Positions 44,666 to 55,452 of a stretch of DNA of 64,000 nt are shown here, one piece after another. Below the pieces are notes generated by a model. The model had not been told where the DNA came from, searched no databases, and saw nothing but the letters and a program-made list of their open reading frames with translations. A program made the position numbers and the translations under genes. Each line of letters begins with the position of its first letter. The stretch's first letter is position 1. The DNA comes from Huaxiibacter chinensis. Lineage in GTDB: Bacteria; Pseudomonadota; Gammaproteobacteria; Enterobacterales; Enterobacteriaceae. Location of the stretch: the NCBI RefSeq assembly GCF_022171985.1, contig NZ_JAJVHF010000002.1, positions 556,207 through 620,206 on the forward strand. The letters are read 5' to 3'.

Positions 44666-45258
44666 TGGAATTTGTTTATCCACATACCCATCTTGTTGCG
44701 GGTGTGGATGAAGTGGGTCGCGGGCCCTTAGTTGGCGCAGTCGTGACCGCTGCGGTGATCCTCGATCCCGCTCGCCCTATTGTTGGGCTTAATGATTCAA
44801 AAAAGCTTTCTGAAAAACGCCGACTGGCGCTGTACGATGAGATTATCGACAAAGCTCTGTCCTGGAGTCTGGGACGCGCGGAGCCGCATGAAATCGACGA
44901 ACTGAATATCCTGCACGCTACTATGCTGGCGATGCAGCGTGCGGTCGCCGGGCTGAGCGTCGCGCCTGAATACGTCCTGATTGATGGTAATCGCTGTCCG
45001 GCGCTGCCTGTACCTTCGCTGGCGGTCGTCAAAGGCGACAGCCGCGTACCTGAAATTAGCGCGGCCTCAATTCTGGCTAAAGTGACACGCGATGCCGAAA
45101 TGGCCGCGCTGGATCTCTCTTATCCTTTGTATGGATTTGCTCAGCACAAGGGATATCCAACCCCTTTCCATCTGGAAAGGCTGGCTGAACATGGCGCAAC
45201 GGAACATCACCGACGCAGTTTTGGTCCGGTGAAACGCGCACTGGGACGGGTGTCCTGA
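44662..45258 (+). CDS. rnhB: Ribonuclease HII
   Basis: Cuts RNA in RNA:DNA hybrids and removes single ribonucleotides misincorporated in DNA. It has 198 residues, as in E. coli. The DEDD-type catalytic residues are in [13 protein letters not shown] (Asp, Glu), VLIDGNRC (Asp) and [12 protein letters not shown] (Asp). The ATG at 44662 overlaps the lpxB stop codon as ATGA. dnaE follows after 38 bases, so the operon moves directly from lipid A synthesis to DNA replication. Confidence 0.98.
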   Translation: MMEFVYPHTHLVAGVDEVGRGPLVGAVVTAAVILDPARPIVGLNDSKKLSEKRRLALYDEIIDKALSWSLGRAEPHEIDELNILHATMLAMQRAVAGLSVAPEYVLIDGNRCPALPVPSLAVVKGDSRVPEISAASILAKVTRDAEMAALDLSYPLYGFAQHKGYPTPFHLERLAEHGATEHHRRSFGPVKRALGRVS

Positions 45259-45296
45259 ATCAATACGCAAGCAATTAAGTAACGCGGAATCTGAAG

Positions 45297-48200
45297 ATGG
45301 CTGAACCACGTTTCGTACACCTGCGGGTGCATAGCGACTACTCCATGATTGATGGGCTGGCGAAGACCGGGCCGCTGGTTAAAAAGGCGGCCTCGCTTGG
45401 CATGCCTGCGCTGGCGATCACCGATTTCACTAACCTGTGCGGTTTGGTTAAGTTCTACGGAACGGCGCATGGCGCGGGCTTAAAGCCAATTATTGGTGCC
45501 GATTTTCATGTCCAGAGCGAGCTGTTCGGCGATGAAATGACGCAACTCTCCGTGCTGGCCATGAACAACACGGGTTATCAGAATCTCACTCTGTTGATCT
45601 CTAAAGCCTATCAGCGCGGCTATGGGGCGCAAGGGCCGTGGATCGACCGGGAATGGCTGGCGGAGTTAAACGAAGGGCTGCTGTTAATCTCTGGTGGCCG
45701 CATGGGTGACGTCGGCAGGAGTTTGCTGCGCGGCAATAGCGTACTCGTTGACCAGTGTCTTGATTTTTATCAGCAGCATTTTGCCGATCGTTTTTATCTG
45801 GAGCTGATTCGCACCGGTCGTGCGGATGAAGAAAACTATCTCCATGCCGCCGTTGCGCTGGCAGAAGCGCGCGGCGTGCCCGTTGTGGCAACCAACGATG
45901 TGCGCTTCATTGACGCTGATGACTTTGATGCCCATGAAATTCGCGTGGCCATCCACGATGGTTTTACGCTCGACGATCCGAAACGCCCACGCTTGTACTC
46001 ATCGCAGCAATACATGCGCAGCGAAGATGAGATGTGCGAGCTGTTCGCCGATATTCCGGAAGCGCTGGAAAACAGCGTTGAGATTGCCAAACGCTGCAAC
46101 GTAACGGTGCGACTGGGCGAATATTTCCTGCCGCAGTTCCCGACAGGCGATATGACCACCGAAGATTTCCTGGTTGTGAAATCGAAAGAAGGTCTGGAAG
46201 ATCGTCTGGCGTTCTTGTTCCCTGATGAAGCGGTCCGCAAAGAGAAACGTCCGCCTTACGACGAACGTCTGGACGTGGAGCTCAAGGTGATTAACCAGAT
46301 GGGCTTCCCGGGCTACTTCTTGATCGTAATGGAATTTATCCAGTGGTCGAAAGATAACGGCGTACCGGTAGGTCCAGGCCGTGGTTCCGGTGCAGGATCG
46401 CTGGTGGCGTATGCGCTGAAAATCACCGATCTCGATCCGCTGGAATTCGATCTGCTGTTCGAACGCTTCCTGAACCCGGAACGTGTTTCCATGCCTGACT
46501 TTGACGTCGACTTCTGCATGGAGAAACGCGACCAGGTTATCGATCACGTGGCCGAGATGTACGGCCGTGATGCGGTTTCACAGATTATCACTTTCGGTAC
46601 GATGGCGGCGAAAGCGGTTATCCGCGACGTGGGCCGCGTGCTGGGTCATCCGTACGGTTTCGTCGATCGTATCTCAAAACTGGTGCCGCCCGATCCGGGC
46701 ATGACGCTGGCAAAAGCCTTTGAAGCCGAGCCGCAGTTACCTGAAATCTACGAAGCGGATGAAGAGGTCAGGGCGCTGATCGACATGGCGCGTAAGCTGG
46801 AAGGCGTTACGCGCAATGCCGGTAAACACGCCGGTGGTGTGGTTATTGCGCCCACTAAAATTACCGATTTTGCCCCGCTGTATTGCGATGAAGCGGGCCA
46901 GCATCCGGTCACCCAGTTTGATAAAAATGACGTTGAATACGCGGGTCTGGTGAAGTTTGACTTCCTTGGCTTGCGCACGCTCACCATCATCGACTGGGCG
47001 TTGAAGATGATCAACCCGCGTCGGGCGAAGCAGGGCCTGGAGCCGATTGATATCGCCGCGATTCCGCTGGATGACAAGAAAAGCTTTGATATGCTGCAGC
47101 GCTCGGAAACCACCGCGGTCTTCCAGCTTGAATCCCGCGGCATGAAAGATCTGATCAAACGTCTTCAGCCTGACTGCTTCGAAGATATGATCGCCCTGGT
47201 GGCCCTGTTCCGTCCGGGGCCCTTACAGTCGGGCATGGTGGATAACTTTATCGACCGTAAGCACGGGCGCGAAGAGATCTCTTATCCTGATGTGCAGTGG
47301 CAGCATGAATGTCTGAAACCGGTACTGGAGCCAACCTACGGTATTATCCTGTATCAGGAACAGGTCATGCAGATTGCCCAGGAGCTCTCCGGCTATACCC
47401 TTGGCGGTGCAGATATGCTGCGTCGTGCGATGGGTAAGAAAAAACCGGAAGAGATGGCGAAGCAGCGCGGGGCCTTTGAAGAGGGCGCGAAAAAGAACGG
47501 CATTGATGGCGAACTGGCGGTTAAAATCTTCGATCTGGTAGAGAAATTTGCCGGATACGGATTTAACAAATCGCACTCCGCAGCCTATGCGCTGGTCTCT
47601 TACCAGACGCTGTGGCTTAAGGCGCACTATCCGGCAGAATTTATGGCGGCGGTAATGACCGCCGATATGGATAACACCGAGAAGGTGGTAGGCCTGGTCG
47701 ATGAATGCTGGCGAATGGGGCTCAAAATCCTGCCGCCCGATATCAACTCCGGTCAGTATCATTTCCATGTGAATGATGACGGGGAGATTGTCTATGGGAT
47801 CGGCGCGATCAAAGGGGTCGGAGAAGGTCCGATCGAAGCGATCATCGAGGCGCGTAATAACGGCGGCTATTTCCGCGAGTTATTCGATCTTTGTGCGCGT
47901 ACCGACACCAAAAAGCTGAACCGTCGCGTGCTGGAAAAACTGATCATGTCCGGGGCATTCGACAGGCTGGGGCCGCACCGCGCCGCGCTGATGAACTCCC
48001 TGGGCGATGCGCTGAAGGCGGCAGATCAGCACGCGAAAGCAGAAGCGATAGGGCAGGCAGATATGTTCGGTGTTCTGGCGGAGGAGCCAGAGCAAATAGA
48101 ACAGTCCTACGCTAACTGTCTGCCATGGCCGGAACATACCGTGCTGGAAGGGGAGCGTGAAACGTTAGGGTTATATCTGACGGGCCACCCTATCAACCAG

Positions 48201-48779
48201 TACCTGAAAGAAATTGAGCGCTATGTCGGCGGCTATCGGCTTAAAGACATGCATCCGACTGAACGTGGTAAAATCACCACGGCGGCGGGGCTCGTCATTG
48301 CTGCGCGGGTTATGGTCACCAAGCGCGGCAATCGTATCGGCATCTGTACCCTGGATGACCGTTCCGGACGGCTGGAGGTGATGTTATTCACCGAAGCGCT
48401 GGAAAAATACCAGCATTTGCTGGAAAACGACCGCATACTTATCGTCAGCGGACAGGTCAGCTTTGATGACTTCAGTGGTGGGCTTAAAATGATGGCCCGT
48501 GAAGTGATGGATATTGACGAAGCCCGGGAAAAATATGCTCGCGGGCTTGCTATCTCGCTGACGGACAGGCAAATTGATGACCAGCTTTTAAACCGACTCC
48601 GTCAGTCTCTGGAACCCCATCGCTCGGGGACCATTCCAGTACATCTCTACTATCAGAGGGCGGATGCACGTGCGCGATTGCGCTTTGGCGCAACGTGGCG
48701 TGTCTCTCCGAGCGATCGTTTGCTAAACGATCTCCGTGGCCTTATTGGTTCGGAGCAGGTGGAACTGGAGTTTGACTAA
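45297..48779 (+). CDS. dnaE: DNA polymerase III alpha subunit
   Basis: Catalytic subunit of the replicative polymerase. It has 1160 residues, the E. coli length. An N-terminal PHP domain ([23 protein letters not shown]) precedes the C-family polymerase core. The catalytic aspartates are in [13 protein letters not shown] and in the later [11 protein letters not shown]. Further on lie the helix-hairpin-helix region, an OB fold (around [21 protein letters not shown]) and the C-terminal tau-binding end. The beta-clamp motif QADMF is seen near residue 920. accA starts 12 bases downstream. Confidence 0.99.
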   Translation: MAEPRFVHLRVHSDYSMIDGLAKTGPLVKKAASLGMPALAITDFTNLCGLVKFYGTAHGAGLKPIIGADFHVQSELFGDEMTQLSVLAMNNTGYQNLTLLISKAYQRGYGAQGPWIDREWLAELNEGLLLISGGRMGDVGRSLLRGNSVLVDQCLDFYQQHFADRFYLELIRTGRADEENYLHAAVALAEARGVPVVATNDVRFIDADDFDAHEIRVAIHDGFTLDDPKRPRLYSSQQYMRSEDEMCELFADIPEALENSVEIAKRCNVTVRLGEYFLPQFPTGDMTTEDFLVVKSKEGLEDRLAFLFPDEAVRKEKRPPYDERLDVELKVINQMGFPGYFLIVMEFIQWSKDNGVPVGPGRGSGAGSLVAYALKITDLDPLEFDLLFERFLNPERVSMPDFDVDFCMEKRDQVIDHVAEMYGRDAVSQIITFGTMAAKAVIRDVGRVLGHPYGFVDRISKLVPPDPGMTLAKAFEAEPQLPEIYEADEEVRALIDMARKLEGVTRNAGKHAGGVVIAPTKITDFAPLYCDEAGQHPVTQFDKNDVEYAGLVKFDFLGLRTLTIIDWALKMINPRRAKQGLEPIDIAAIPLDDKKSFDMLQRSETTAVFQLESRGMKDLIKRLQPDCFEDMIALVALFRPGPLQSGMVDNFIDRKHGREEISYPDVQWQHECLKPVLEPTYGIILYQEQVMQIAQELSGYTLGGADMLRRAMGKKKPEEMAKQRGAFEEGAKKNGIDGELAVKIFDLVEKFAGYGFNKSHSAAYALVSYQTLWLKAHYPAEFMAAVMTADMDNTEKVVGLVDECWRMGLKILPPDINSGQYHFHVNDDGEIVYGIGAIKGVGEGPIEAIIEARNNGGYFRELFDLCARTDTKKLNRRVLEKLIMSGAFDRLGPHRAALMNSLGDALKAADQHAKAEAIGQADMFGVLAEEPEQIEQSYANCLPWPEHTVLEGERETLGLYLTGHPINQYLKEIERYVGGYRLKDMHPTERGKITTAAGLVIAARVMVTKRGNRIGICTLDDRSGRLEVMLFTEALEKYQHLLENDRILIVSGQVSFDDFSGGLKMMAREVMDIDEAREKYARGLAISLTDRQIDDQLLNRLRQSLEPHRSGTIPVHLYYQRADARARLRFGATWRVSPSDRLLNDLRGLIGSEQVELEFD

Positions 48780-48791
48780 TACAGGAATACT

Positions 48792-49751
48792 ATGAGTCTG
48801 AATTTCCTTGATTTCGAACAGCCGATTGCAGAGCTGGAAGCGAAAATCGATTCTTTGACAGCGGTAAGCCGTCAGGATGAAAAACTGGATATTAACATCG
48901 ACGAAGAAGTGCATCGTCTGCGTGAAAAAAGCGTAGAACTGACGCGCAAAATCTTTGCCGATCTCGGCGCATGGCAGATTGCCCAGCTGGCACGACATCC
49001 TCAGCGCCCGTACACCCTGGATTATGTCCGCCTGGCGTTTGATGAGTTTGACGAGCTGGCAGGCGATCGTGCCTATGCTGACGACAAAGCGATTGTCGGT
49101 GGGATCGCTCGCCTGGACGGTCGTCCGGTGATGATTATTGGTCATCAGAAAGGCCGTGAAACCAAAGAGAAGATTCGTCGTAACTTTGGTATGCCCGCGC
49201 CAGAAGGTTACCGTAAGGCGCTGCGCCTGATGGAAATGGCCGAGCGTTTCAAGATGCCTATCGTGACCTTTATCGACACGCCGGGTGCATATCCGGGCGT
49301 GGGCGCGGAAGAGCGCGGCCAGTCAGAAGCCATCGCACGCAATCTGCGTGAAATGTCTCGCCTGAAAGTGCCGGTCATCTGTACCGTTATCGGTGAAGGC
49401 GGTTCAGGTGGCGCACTGGCCATTGGCGTGGGTGATAAAGTGAATATGCTGCAGTACAGCACCTATTCCGTTATCTCTCCGGAAGGCTGTGCATCTATTC
49501 TGTGGAAGAGTGCCGATAAAGCGCCGCTGGCTGCCGAAGCGATGGGGATCATTGCCCCGCGTCTGAAAGAGCTGAAGCTGATCGACACGGTGATCCCGGA
49601 GCCGCTGGGTGGCGCGCACCGTAAACCAGAAGTGATGGCCGCTTCCCTGAAAGCACAGCTGCTGGCTGATTTAGCCGACCTTGATGTGCTGAGTACTGAA
49701 GATCTGCTTAACCGTCGTTATCAGCGTCTGATGAACTACGGTTACGCGTAA
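48792..49751 (+). CDS. accA: Acetyl-CoA carboxylase carboxyltransferase subunit alpha
   Basis: With AccD it transfers the carboxyl group from biotin to acetyl-CoA, making malonyl-CoA for fatty-acid synthesis. It has 319 residues, the E. coli length. An N-terminal helical segment ([19 protein letters not shown]) precedes the crotonase-like core with the CoA and active-site loops [19 protein letters not shown] and [17 protein letters not shown]. It is the last gene of the long plus-strand run and ends at a strong terminator. Confidence 0.99.
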   Translation: MSLNFLDFEQPIAELEAKIDSLTAVSRQDEKLDINIDEEVHRLREKSVELTRKIFADLGAWQIAQLARHPQRPYTLDYVRLAFDEFDELAGDRAYADDKAIVGGIARLDGRPVMIIGHQKGRETKEKIRRNFGMPAPEGYRKALRLMEMAERFKMPIVTFIDTPGAYPGVGAEERGQSEAIARNLREMSRLKVPVICTVIGEGGSGGALAIGVGDKVNMLQYSTYSVISPEGCASILWKSADKAPLAAEAMGIIAPRLKELKLIDTVIPEPLGGAHRKPEVMAASLKAQLLADLADLDVLSTEDLLNRRYQRLMNYGYA

Positions 49752-49767
49752 GCTGCACCTTTATCTG

Positions 49768-49797
49768 AAAAGCCGCACTTTGTTGCGGCTTTTTTTA
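49768..49797 (+). terminator. Rho-independent terminator of accA
   Basis: AAAAGCCGCA / TGCGGCTTTT with a six-base loop and a seven-T run marks the end of the large lipid and replication gene block. Confidence 0.92.
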
Positions 49798-49850
49798 TGC
49801 CTGCGATTTACCCTGGCTATGCTTAATGATTATTTTCAAGGAGGTAGCCC

Positions 49851-51989
49851 GTGAACATTATTGCCATTATGGGGCCACACGGCGTCTTTTATAAAGATGA
49901 GCCCATCAAGGAGCTTGAGCGATCGTTGCAGGCCCGTGGCTATCAGCTGATTTGGCCGCAAAACAGTGCTGACCTGCTGAAGTTTATTGAGCACAACCCG
50001 CGTATCTGCGGCGTGATTTTTGACTGGGACGAGTACGATCTCGACCTGTGCAGCGATATCAACCAGCTTAACGAATATCTTCCGCTGTATGCCTTTATTA
50101 ACACCCATTCCACTATGGACGTCAGCGCGCATGATATGCGTATGGCGTTGTGGTTCTTTGAATACTCCCTTGGCGTTGCGGACGATATTGCGACGCGAAT
50201 TGAGCAGTACACTCAGGAATATCTCGATAACATCACGCCTCCCTTTACCCGGGCACTGTTCACCTATGTGAAAGAGGGGAAATACACGTTTTGTACCCCG
50301 GGGCATATGGCCGGGACGGCGTATCAAAAAAGCCCTGTCGGGTGTCTGTTTTACGATTTCTTTGGCGGCAATACGCTTAAGGCCGATGTATCGATTTCCG
50401 TGACGGAACTGGGATCGCTGCTCGACCACACCGGCCCGCACCTGGAGGCCGAGGAGTACATTGCCCGTACCTTCGGGGCTGAGCAAAGCTATATGGTGAC
50501 TAACGGCACCTCGACCTCGAATAAAATCGTCGGAATGTATGCAGCGCACGCCGGAAGTACGGTGCTAATCGATCGTAACTGCCATAAGTCGCTGGCGCAT
50601 TTGTTGATGATGAGCGACATCGTCCCCCTCTGGCTATCGCCCACGCGGAACGCGCTGGGGATATTAGGTGGAATACCGCGTCGTGAATTTGATCGGACAA
50701 CGATTGAGAACAAAGTGGCGTCCGTCGCCGGGGCAAGCTGGCCTATCCACGCCGTTATTACCAACTCGACGTACGACGGCCTGTTGTACAACACAAACTG
50801 GATCAAGCAGACGCTGGATGTCCCCTCCATTCATTTTGATTCCGCGTGGGTTCCTTATACTAACTTCCATCCGATTTATGCCGGTAAGAGCGGCATGAGC
50901 GGCGAGCGTGTGCCGGGCAAGGTTTTCTTTGAAACCCAGTCGACGCACAAGATGCTGGCCGCATTTTCCCAGGCCTCGCTGATTCATATTAAAGGTGAAT
51001 ACGATGAAGATACTTTCAACGAAGCCTTTATGATGCACACCACCACCTCACCCAGCTATCCGTTAGTCGCCTCGATTGAAACCGCTGCGGCGATGCTGCG
51101 CGGCAATCCGGGCAAACGGCTGATCAATCGCTCGGTCGAGCGGGCGCTCCATTTTCGTAAGGAGGTGCAGCGCCTGAAGGAGGAGGCTGACGGCTGGTTC
51201 TTCGATATCTGGCAGCCGGAGGAAATTGCTGAGGCAGAATGCTGGCCCGTTGCGCCAGGTGAAGCGTGGCATGGTTTCCGGGATGCGGATGCCGACCATA
51301 TGTTCCTCGATCCGGTCAAAGTTACGATCCTGACGCCGGGCATGGATGAGCAGGGCAAAATGAGCGACGACGGGATCCCCGCCGCGCTGGTGGCGAAATT
51401 CCTCGACGAGCGCGGGATCGTGGTCGAAAAAACCGGTCCCTATAACCTGCTTTTCTTATTCAGTATCGGCATAGATAAAACGCGGGCGATGGGGTTGCTG
51501 CGCGGGTTGATGGAATTTAAGCGTGCGTACGATCTTAATCTGCGGGTGAAGAATATGCTCCCGGATCTCTACGCCGAGGATCCGGATTTTTATCGCAATA
51601 TGCGCATTCAGGATCTGGCGCAGGGGATCCATAAACTGATCCGCCAGCACGATCTGCCGCGCCTGATGTTACAGGCGTTTGATGTATTGCCAGAAATGAA
51701 GCTCACGCCGCACAAGGCCTGGCAGCGTCAGGTAAAAGGCGAGGTGGAGACGGTGGAACTGGAAAGCCTGGTCGGGCGTATCTCTGCCAACATGATCCTG
51801 CCTTACCCGCCCGGCGTTCCGTTACTGATGCCGGGGGAAATGATCACCGAGCGCAGCAGAGCCGTTCTCGATTTTCTTCTGATGCTCTGCTCCGTCGGTC
51901 GCCACTATCCTGGCTTTGAAACCGATATTCACGGCGCGAAGCGGGATGATAACGGGGTCTATTGGGTGCGAGTCCTAAAATCAGGTTGA
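49851..51989 (+). CDS. ldcC: Constitutive lysine decarboxylase LdcC
   Basis: PLP enzyme that decarboxylates lysine to cadaverine in the cytoplasm. The start is GTG 49851 (NIIAIMGPHGVFYKD) behind the strong ribosome site AAGGAGG, giving 712 residues (E. coli LdcC 713). The wing domain, the PLP-binding core with the Schiff-base lysine in TQSTHKMLAAFSQ, and the C-terminal domain match LdcC. The genomic place after accA supports LdcC over the acid-induced paralogue CadA. A weak ACCGC / GCGGT hairpin follows the stop codon. Confidence 0.96.
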   Translation: MNIIAIMGPHGVFYKDEPIKELERSLQARGYQLIWPQNSADLLKFIEHNPRICGVIFDWDEYDLDLCSDINQLNEYLPLYAFINTHSTMDVSAHDMRMALWFFEYSLGVADDIATRIEQYTQEYLDNITPPFTRALFTYVKEGKYTFCTPGHMAGTAYQKSPVGCLFYDFFGGNTLKADVSISVTELGSLLDHTGPHLEAEEYIARTFGAEQSYMVTNGTSTSNKIVGMYAAHAGSTVLIDRNCHKSLAHLLMMSDIVPLWLSPTRNALGILGGIPRREFDRTTIENKVASVAGASWPIHAVITNSTYDGLLYNTNWIKQTLDVPSIHFDSAWVPYTNFHPIYAGKSGMSGERVPGKVFFETQSTHKMLAAFSQASLIHIKGEYDEDTFNEAFMMHTTTSPSYPLVASIETAAAMLRGNPGKRLINRSVERALHFRKEVQRLKEEADGWFFDIWQPEEIAEAECWPVAPGEAWHGFRDADADHMFLDPVKVTILTPGMDEQGKMSDDGIPAALVAKFLDERGIVVEKTGPYNLLFLFSIGIDKTRAMGLLRGLMEFKRAYDLNLRVKNMLPDLYAEDPDFYRNMRIQDLAQGIHKLIRQHDLPRLMLQAFDVLPEMKLTPHKAWQRQVKGEVETVELESLVGRISANMILPYPPGVPLLMPGEMITERSRAVLDFLLMLCSVGRHYPGFETDIHGAKRDDNGVYWVRVLKSG

Positions 51990-52048
51990 CCGCTTGCAAG
52001 GCCGCGGTTTTCGGTTGTAACGTTCAGGGATCATAAAAAGGAGAAGCT

Positions 52049-52438
52049 ATGCTGGGTTTAAAACAGGTTCATCATATTGCGATCATTGCGACCGACTATG
52101 CCAGGAGCAAGGCGTTCTATTGCGACATTCTTGGCTTCACCTTAATGAGTGAGGCCTATCGCGCCGAGCGCGACTCCTGGAAGGGCGATCTCGCGCTGAA
52201 CGGGCAGTATGTCATTGAGCTGTTTTCTTTTCCTTTCCCGCCTGCGCGTCCTTCTCGTCCTGAAGCCTGCGGCCTGCGCCATCTTGCCTTTAGCGTGGAC
52301 GATCTCGACAACGCGGTGGCTCATCTGGAAGCGAACGGCGTGACGTGCGAAGAGATTCGTATCGATCCCTTTACCGGCAAGCGCTTTACCTTTTTCAGCG
52401 ATCCGGACGGATTGCCGCTGGAGCTTTACCAGCAGTAA
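52049..52438 (+). CDS. yaeR: VOC family protein YaeR
   Basis: Small cytoplasmic protein of the vicinal oxygen chelate (glyoxalase/dioxygenase) superfamily; its substrate is unknown. It has 129 residues. The N-terminal histidines in LGLKQVHHIAIIATDYARSKAFY and the glutamate in GQYVIELFSFP, with the second half LRHLAFSVDDLD and FFSDPDGLPLELYQ, supply the usual metal-ligand positions (His, Glu, His, Glu). AAGGAG at 52038-52043 is a good ribosome site. It lies between ldcC and tilS as in E. coli and has its own terminator. Confidence 0.94.
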   Translation: MLGLKQVHHIAIIATDYARSKAFYCDILGFTLMSEAYRAERDSWKGDLALNGQYVIELFSFPFPPARPSRPEACGLRHLAFSVDDLDNAVAHLEANGVTCEEIRIDPFTGKRFTFFSDPDGLPLELYQQ

Positions 52439-52455
52439 TCTTCATCCTGTGTGAT

Positions 52456-52482
52456 AATGCCCGCCTGTTTCGGGCATTTTTT
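52456..52482 (+). terminator. Rho-independent terminator of yaeR
   Basis: AATGCCCG / CGGGCATT with a seven-base loop is followed by a T-run. It lies only about 10 bases before the tilS start codon, so tilS must be translated from read-through or from a leader that begins in this hairpin. Confidence 0.82.
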
Positions 52483-52492
52483 CACTTTTCTC

Positions 52493-53779
52493 ATGACTTC
52501 ACAGAACCTTGCTCAAGCTGTTTCTCCTTACCGCCACTTGCTGGTGGGATTGAGTGGTGGGCTGGATTCAACGGTCCTCCTCCATCGCCTGATGTTATGG
52601 CGGCAGACCGAACCTGACGTTCAGCTGCGGGCCATTCATGTACATCATGGTTTAAGCCCCTTTGCCGACGACTGGGTGCGCCATTGTGAAGCGCTTTGCG
52701 CCGAATGGCATATCCCGCTGGTGGTGGAGCGCGTCGTGCTGATTGACGATGGTTCAGGAACGGAAGCGCAGGCTCGCCGTGCTCGCTATGCTGCTTTTGC
52801 AAACGCGCTTCAGCCCAATGAGGCTATGGTGACCGCGCAGCATCTTGACGATCAATGTGAAACGTTTTTGCTGGCGCTCAAGCGAGGCAGCGGCCCGGCA
52901 GGATTATCCGCCATGCCCGCGCGGGCGGAGTTTGCCGGCACACAGCTTATTCGTCCCCTGCTTTCTCAAACGCGTGCGTCCCTGGAGGCCTGGGCGCAGA
53001 CACACGGCCTACGCTGGATCGAGGATGAAAGTAATCGGGACGATCGTTTTGACCGCAACTTTTTGCGTTTGCGCGTCTTGCCCGTCCTTTCTGCGCGCTG
53101 GCCCCACTTTACCGAAGCCACGGCAAGAAGCGCCTTGCTCTGCGCCGAGCAGGAGAGCCTGCTCGATGAATTGCTCAGTGAAGAGCTTGCCGGGCTGACG
53201 TCGGCAGAGGGCGCGCTGTCTATCCACCCGCTTCAGGGAATGAGTCCGGTCCGACGTGCGGCGTTACTCCGGCGCTGGCTGGCACAGCAGAATGCGGTGA
53301 TGCCATCCCGTGCCATGTTGCACCGGATCTGGGAGGAGGTGGCTCAGGCTCGCGAGGATGCTACGCCGTGTCTGCATCTGAATGGCTTTGAGGTCAGACG
53401 ATATAAAAGCCAGCTGTGGTGGATCAAATCTCAGCCTTCCCTTGCAGATGTGACGCTTGCCTGGACAATGCCGGATGAGCCTTTGCCGTTACCTGCGGGG
53501 GCGGGCATGGTTTCCCTGGCAGGGAAGGGGCACGTGCGTTTACCGCGCAAGAATGAAGAGGTGACGGTGCGGTTTATTGCCCGGGGAATGCTGCATATTG
53601 TGGGGCGTCAGGGGGGCCGCAAACTGAAGAAAATCTGGCAGGAGCTGGATATCCCACCCTGGCGGCGTGATACGACTCCACTGCTGTTCTATGGCGAGAC
53701 GCTGATTGCGGCGGCTGACGTGTTTATCACGCAGGAAGGATGGACAGAAGACGGGGTGAAATTTGCGTGGCGCACTTAA
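52493..53779 (+). CDS. tilS: tRNA(Ile)-lysidine synthase
   Basis: Attaches lysine to C34 of tRNA-Ile with anticodon CAU, switching decoding from AUG to AUA; the function is essential. The ATG at 52493 gives [19 protein letters not shown] and 428 residues; the ATG 42 bases upstream lies inside the yaeR terminator. The ATP-pyrophosphatase P-loop SGGLDST is near residue 20, followed by HVHHGLS, the [21 protein letters not shown] block, and the C-terminal [17 protein letters not shown]. The N-terminus and the middle differ from E. coli more than those of most genes here. Confidence 0.96.
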   Translation: MTSQNLAQAVSPYRHLLVGLSGGLDSTVLLHRLMLWRQTEPDVQLRAIHVHHGLSPFADDWVRHCEALCAEWHIPLVVERVVLIDDGSGTEAQARRARYAAFANALQPNEAMVTAQHLDDQCETFLLALKRGSGPAGLSAMPARAEFAGTQLIRPLLSQTRASLEAWAQTHGLRWIEDESNRDDRFDRNFLRLRVLPVLSARWPHFTEATARSALLCAEQESLLDELLSEELAGLTSAEGALSIHPLQGMSPVRRAALLRRWLAQQNAVMPSRAMLHRIWEEVAQAREDATPCLHLNGFEVRRYKSQLWWIKSQPSLADVTLAWTMPDEPLPLPAGAGMVSLAGKGHVRLPRKNEEVTVRFIARGMLHIVGRQGGRKLKKIWQELDIPPWRRDTTPLLFYGETLIAAADVFITQEGWTEDGVKFAWRT

Positions 53780-53799
53780 CGGGCAGCCAGGCTGCCCGT
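53779..53799. terminator. Hairpin between tilS and rof
   Basis: ACGGGCAGC-CAG-GCTGCCCGT is a perfect nine-base stem directly at the tilS stop codon, between convergent tilS and rof. No T-run is present in either direction, so termination activity is uncertain. Confidence 0.5.
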
Positions 53800-53807
53800 A
53801 GTAATCC

Positions 53808-54068
53808 TCAGGACTCGCTCACCACAACGGTGCCGATGTCAGGATGGCTAAAGCTGGCGATTTTATCCAGGCGAAGTTCTCGCGTCGCGCCGGCATCGTC
53901 AACGACCAGGTATTCAACGTTCTTACGCGAGACCAGATCGCTGGCTTTTGCCTTCAGCACCTCGCCGTCTTTCAACGTCAGCGCCAGGACCAGATGGTTC
54001 TGACACGCAAGTTCGAGGTTGTCATAGTCATCACAGTTGATGGGTTGATAGGTATCATTCATTGACAT
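53808..54068 (-). CDS. rof: Rho-binding antiterminator Rof (YaeO)
   Basis: Small protein that binds the transcription terminator Rho and inhibits Rho-dependent termination. It has 86 residues. The N-terminus [22 protein letters not shown] and the C-terminus [17 protein letters not shown] type end (here [17 protein letters not shown]) match E. coli Rof. The Sm-like beta-barrel is suggested by the alternating pattern in [20 protein letters not shown]. Its start overlaps the end of yaeP by 14 bases, so the two are translated together. Confidence 0.95.
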   Translation of the reverse strand: MSMNDTYQPINCDDYDNLELACQNHLVLALTLKDGEVLKAKASDLVSRKNVEYLVVDDAGATRELRLDKIASFSHPDIGTVVVSES

Positions 54069-54255
54069 AATCGCTCACCAGTAAATTCGCAGCAGCATAC
54101 GCTGCTTTTTCCCTGACCGATTCTGAAAGGCTATCATCCGAAGCCATTTCATTAAGTACTTTTAATACACAGCCCAACGCATCCGGGATATAACCCAGGT
54201 CTCCGCTGGCAATTTCCGCATATCGTTTGCGAATGAGCTCACAATAATTATTCAC
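54055..54255 (-). CDS. yaeP: UPF0253 family protein YaeP
   Basis: Conserved small protein of unknown function. The start is GTG at 54253-54255 ([18 protein letters not shown]), with the strong ribosome site GGAGG just upstream, giving 66 residues, the E. coli length. An ATG 42 bases further out has no ribosome site and gives a non-conserved leader. The protein is predicted helical, with conserved blocks [14 protein letters not shown] and [19 protein letters not shown]. It overlaps rof by 14 bases, and the pair forms an operon opposed to yaeQ. Confidence 0.92.
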   Translation of the reverse strand: MNNYCELIRKRYAEIASGDLGYIPDALGCVLKVLNEMASDDSLSESVREKAAYAAANLLVSDYVNE

Positions 54256-54454
54256 ATCCCCTCCTGCCAGCGCACTGACGTTACTGTGAGATAACATTAA
54301 GCCTACGAAGATAAACTCGGTTTAGCAAGGTGACTATACCATAGTCATTCGAGCAATATCAGCGCCTTGATGATGAGGCGATTCCGCACCTTACGACAGC
54401 CTTTTGTCCATTATTTCGCTACAATGAGCGCCATTATTCGAATGGAGTTTTACC

Positions 54455-55000
54455 ATGGCGCTGAAAGCGACAATTTACAAAGCGGTCGTCAACGTCGCTG
54501 ACCTTGACCGTAACCAGTTTCTCGACACGTCATTGACGCTGGCGCGGCACCCCTCTGAGACGCAGGAACGGATGATGCTGCGTCTGCTGGCATGGATAAA
54601 ATATGCTAATGAACGCCTCCAGTTCTCCCGCGGTCTGAGCGCGGAGGACGAGCCGGAAGCCTGGCTGCATAACGATCATATGGGCATCGATTTATGGATT
54701 GAATTAGGCCTGCCGGATGAACGTCGTATCAAAAAAGCCTGTACGCAGTCCGCTGAAGTGGCCCTCTTTACGTATAACCAGCGCGCGGCCGAAATCTGGT
54801 GGCAGCAGTCGAAGAATAAATGTGCGCAGTACGCTAACCTGTCTGTCTGGTATCTGGATGACGAACAGCTGGCACAGCTCAGTGCCTTTGCCGGCCGTAC
54901 GATGGTGCTGCAGGCAACTATCCAGGACGGAGCAATCTGGTTATCGGATTCCCAGAATAATCTGGAAATCCATCTGACTGCCTGGCAATCGCGTTCATGA
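54455..55000 (+). CDS. yaeQ: PD-(D/E)XK-like protein YaeQ
   Basis: Conserved cytoplasmic protein whose fold resembles PD-(D/E)XK nucleases; no cellular role is established. It has 181 residues, the E. coli length. The N-terminus [24 protein letters not shown] and the conserved block [23 protein letters not shown], with the Asp, Glu and Lys of the nuclease-like core, are clear. Its end overlaps the arfB start as ATGA, which suggests translational coupling to a ribosome-rescue factor. Confidence 0.94.
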   Translation: MALKATIYKAVVNVADLDRNQFLDTSLTLARHPSETQERMMLRLLAWIKYANERLQFSRGLSAEDEPEAWLHNDHMGIDLWIELGLPDERRIKKACTQSAEVALFTYNQRAAEIWWQQSKNKCAQYANLSVWYLDDEQLAQLSAFAGRTMVLQATIQDGAIWLSDSQNNLEIHLTAWQSRS

Positions 55001-55419
55001 TTGTCCTGTCCCGAACCGTCAGCATTCCGGACAATGAGCTGGAGATTACGGCCATCCGGGCGCAGGGCGCGGGTGGGCAGCATGTCAACAAGGCCTCAAC
55101 CGCGATCCATTTGCGCTTTGACATCCGGGCCTCCAGCCTGCCAGAGTATTATAAAGAAACGCTGCTGGCCGCCAGCCATCACCTGATCACCAGCGACGGC
55201 ACGATCGTGATTAAGGCGCAGGAGTACCGCAGCCAGGAATTAAACCGGGAGGCCGCAATTTCAAGGCTTGTCGCGATGATTCAGGAATTAACCGCCGTGC
55301 AGAAAAGCCGACGGGCAACCCGGCCTACGCGTGCCTCGAAAGAGCGCCGGTTGTCTTCAAAGTCGCAAAAATCGTCAGTGAAAGCACTTCGCGGAAAAGT
55401 GCGTCAGTCTCATGACTGA
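54997..55419 (+). CDS. arfB: Alternative ribosome-rescue factor B (peptidyl-tRNA hydrolase ArfB)
   Basis: Releases nascent chains from ribosomes stalled on mRNAs without a stop codon, as a backup to tmRNA and ArfA. It has 140 residues (E. coli YaeJ also 140). The release-factor GGQ motif is in [15 protein letters not shown]. The C-terminal tail is strongly basic ([20 protein letters not shown]), as needed to enter the empty mRNA channel. The ATG lies within the yaeQ stop (ATGA overlap). nlpE follows 33 bases later. Confidence 0.97.
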   Translation: MIVLSRTVSIPDNELEITAIRAQGAGGQHVNKASTAIHLRFDIRASSLPEYYKETLLAASHHLITSDGTIVIKAQEYRSQELNREAAISRLVAMIQELTAVQKSRRATRPTRASKERRLSSKSQKSSVKALRGKVRQSHD

Positions 55420-55452
55420 CGTGCAGGAAATCCATCTCATAAGGAATTTATA

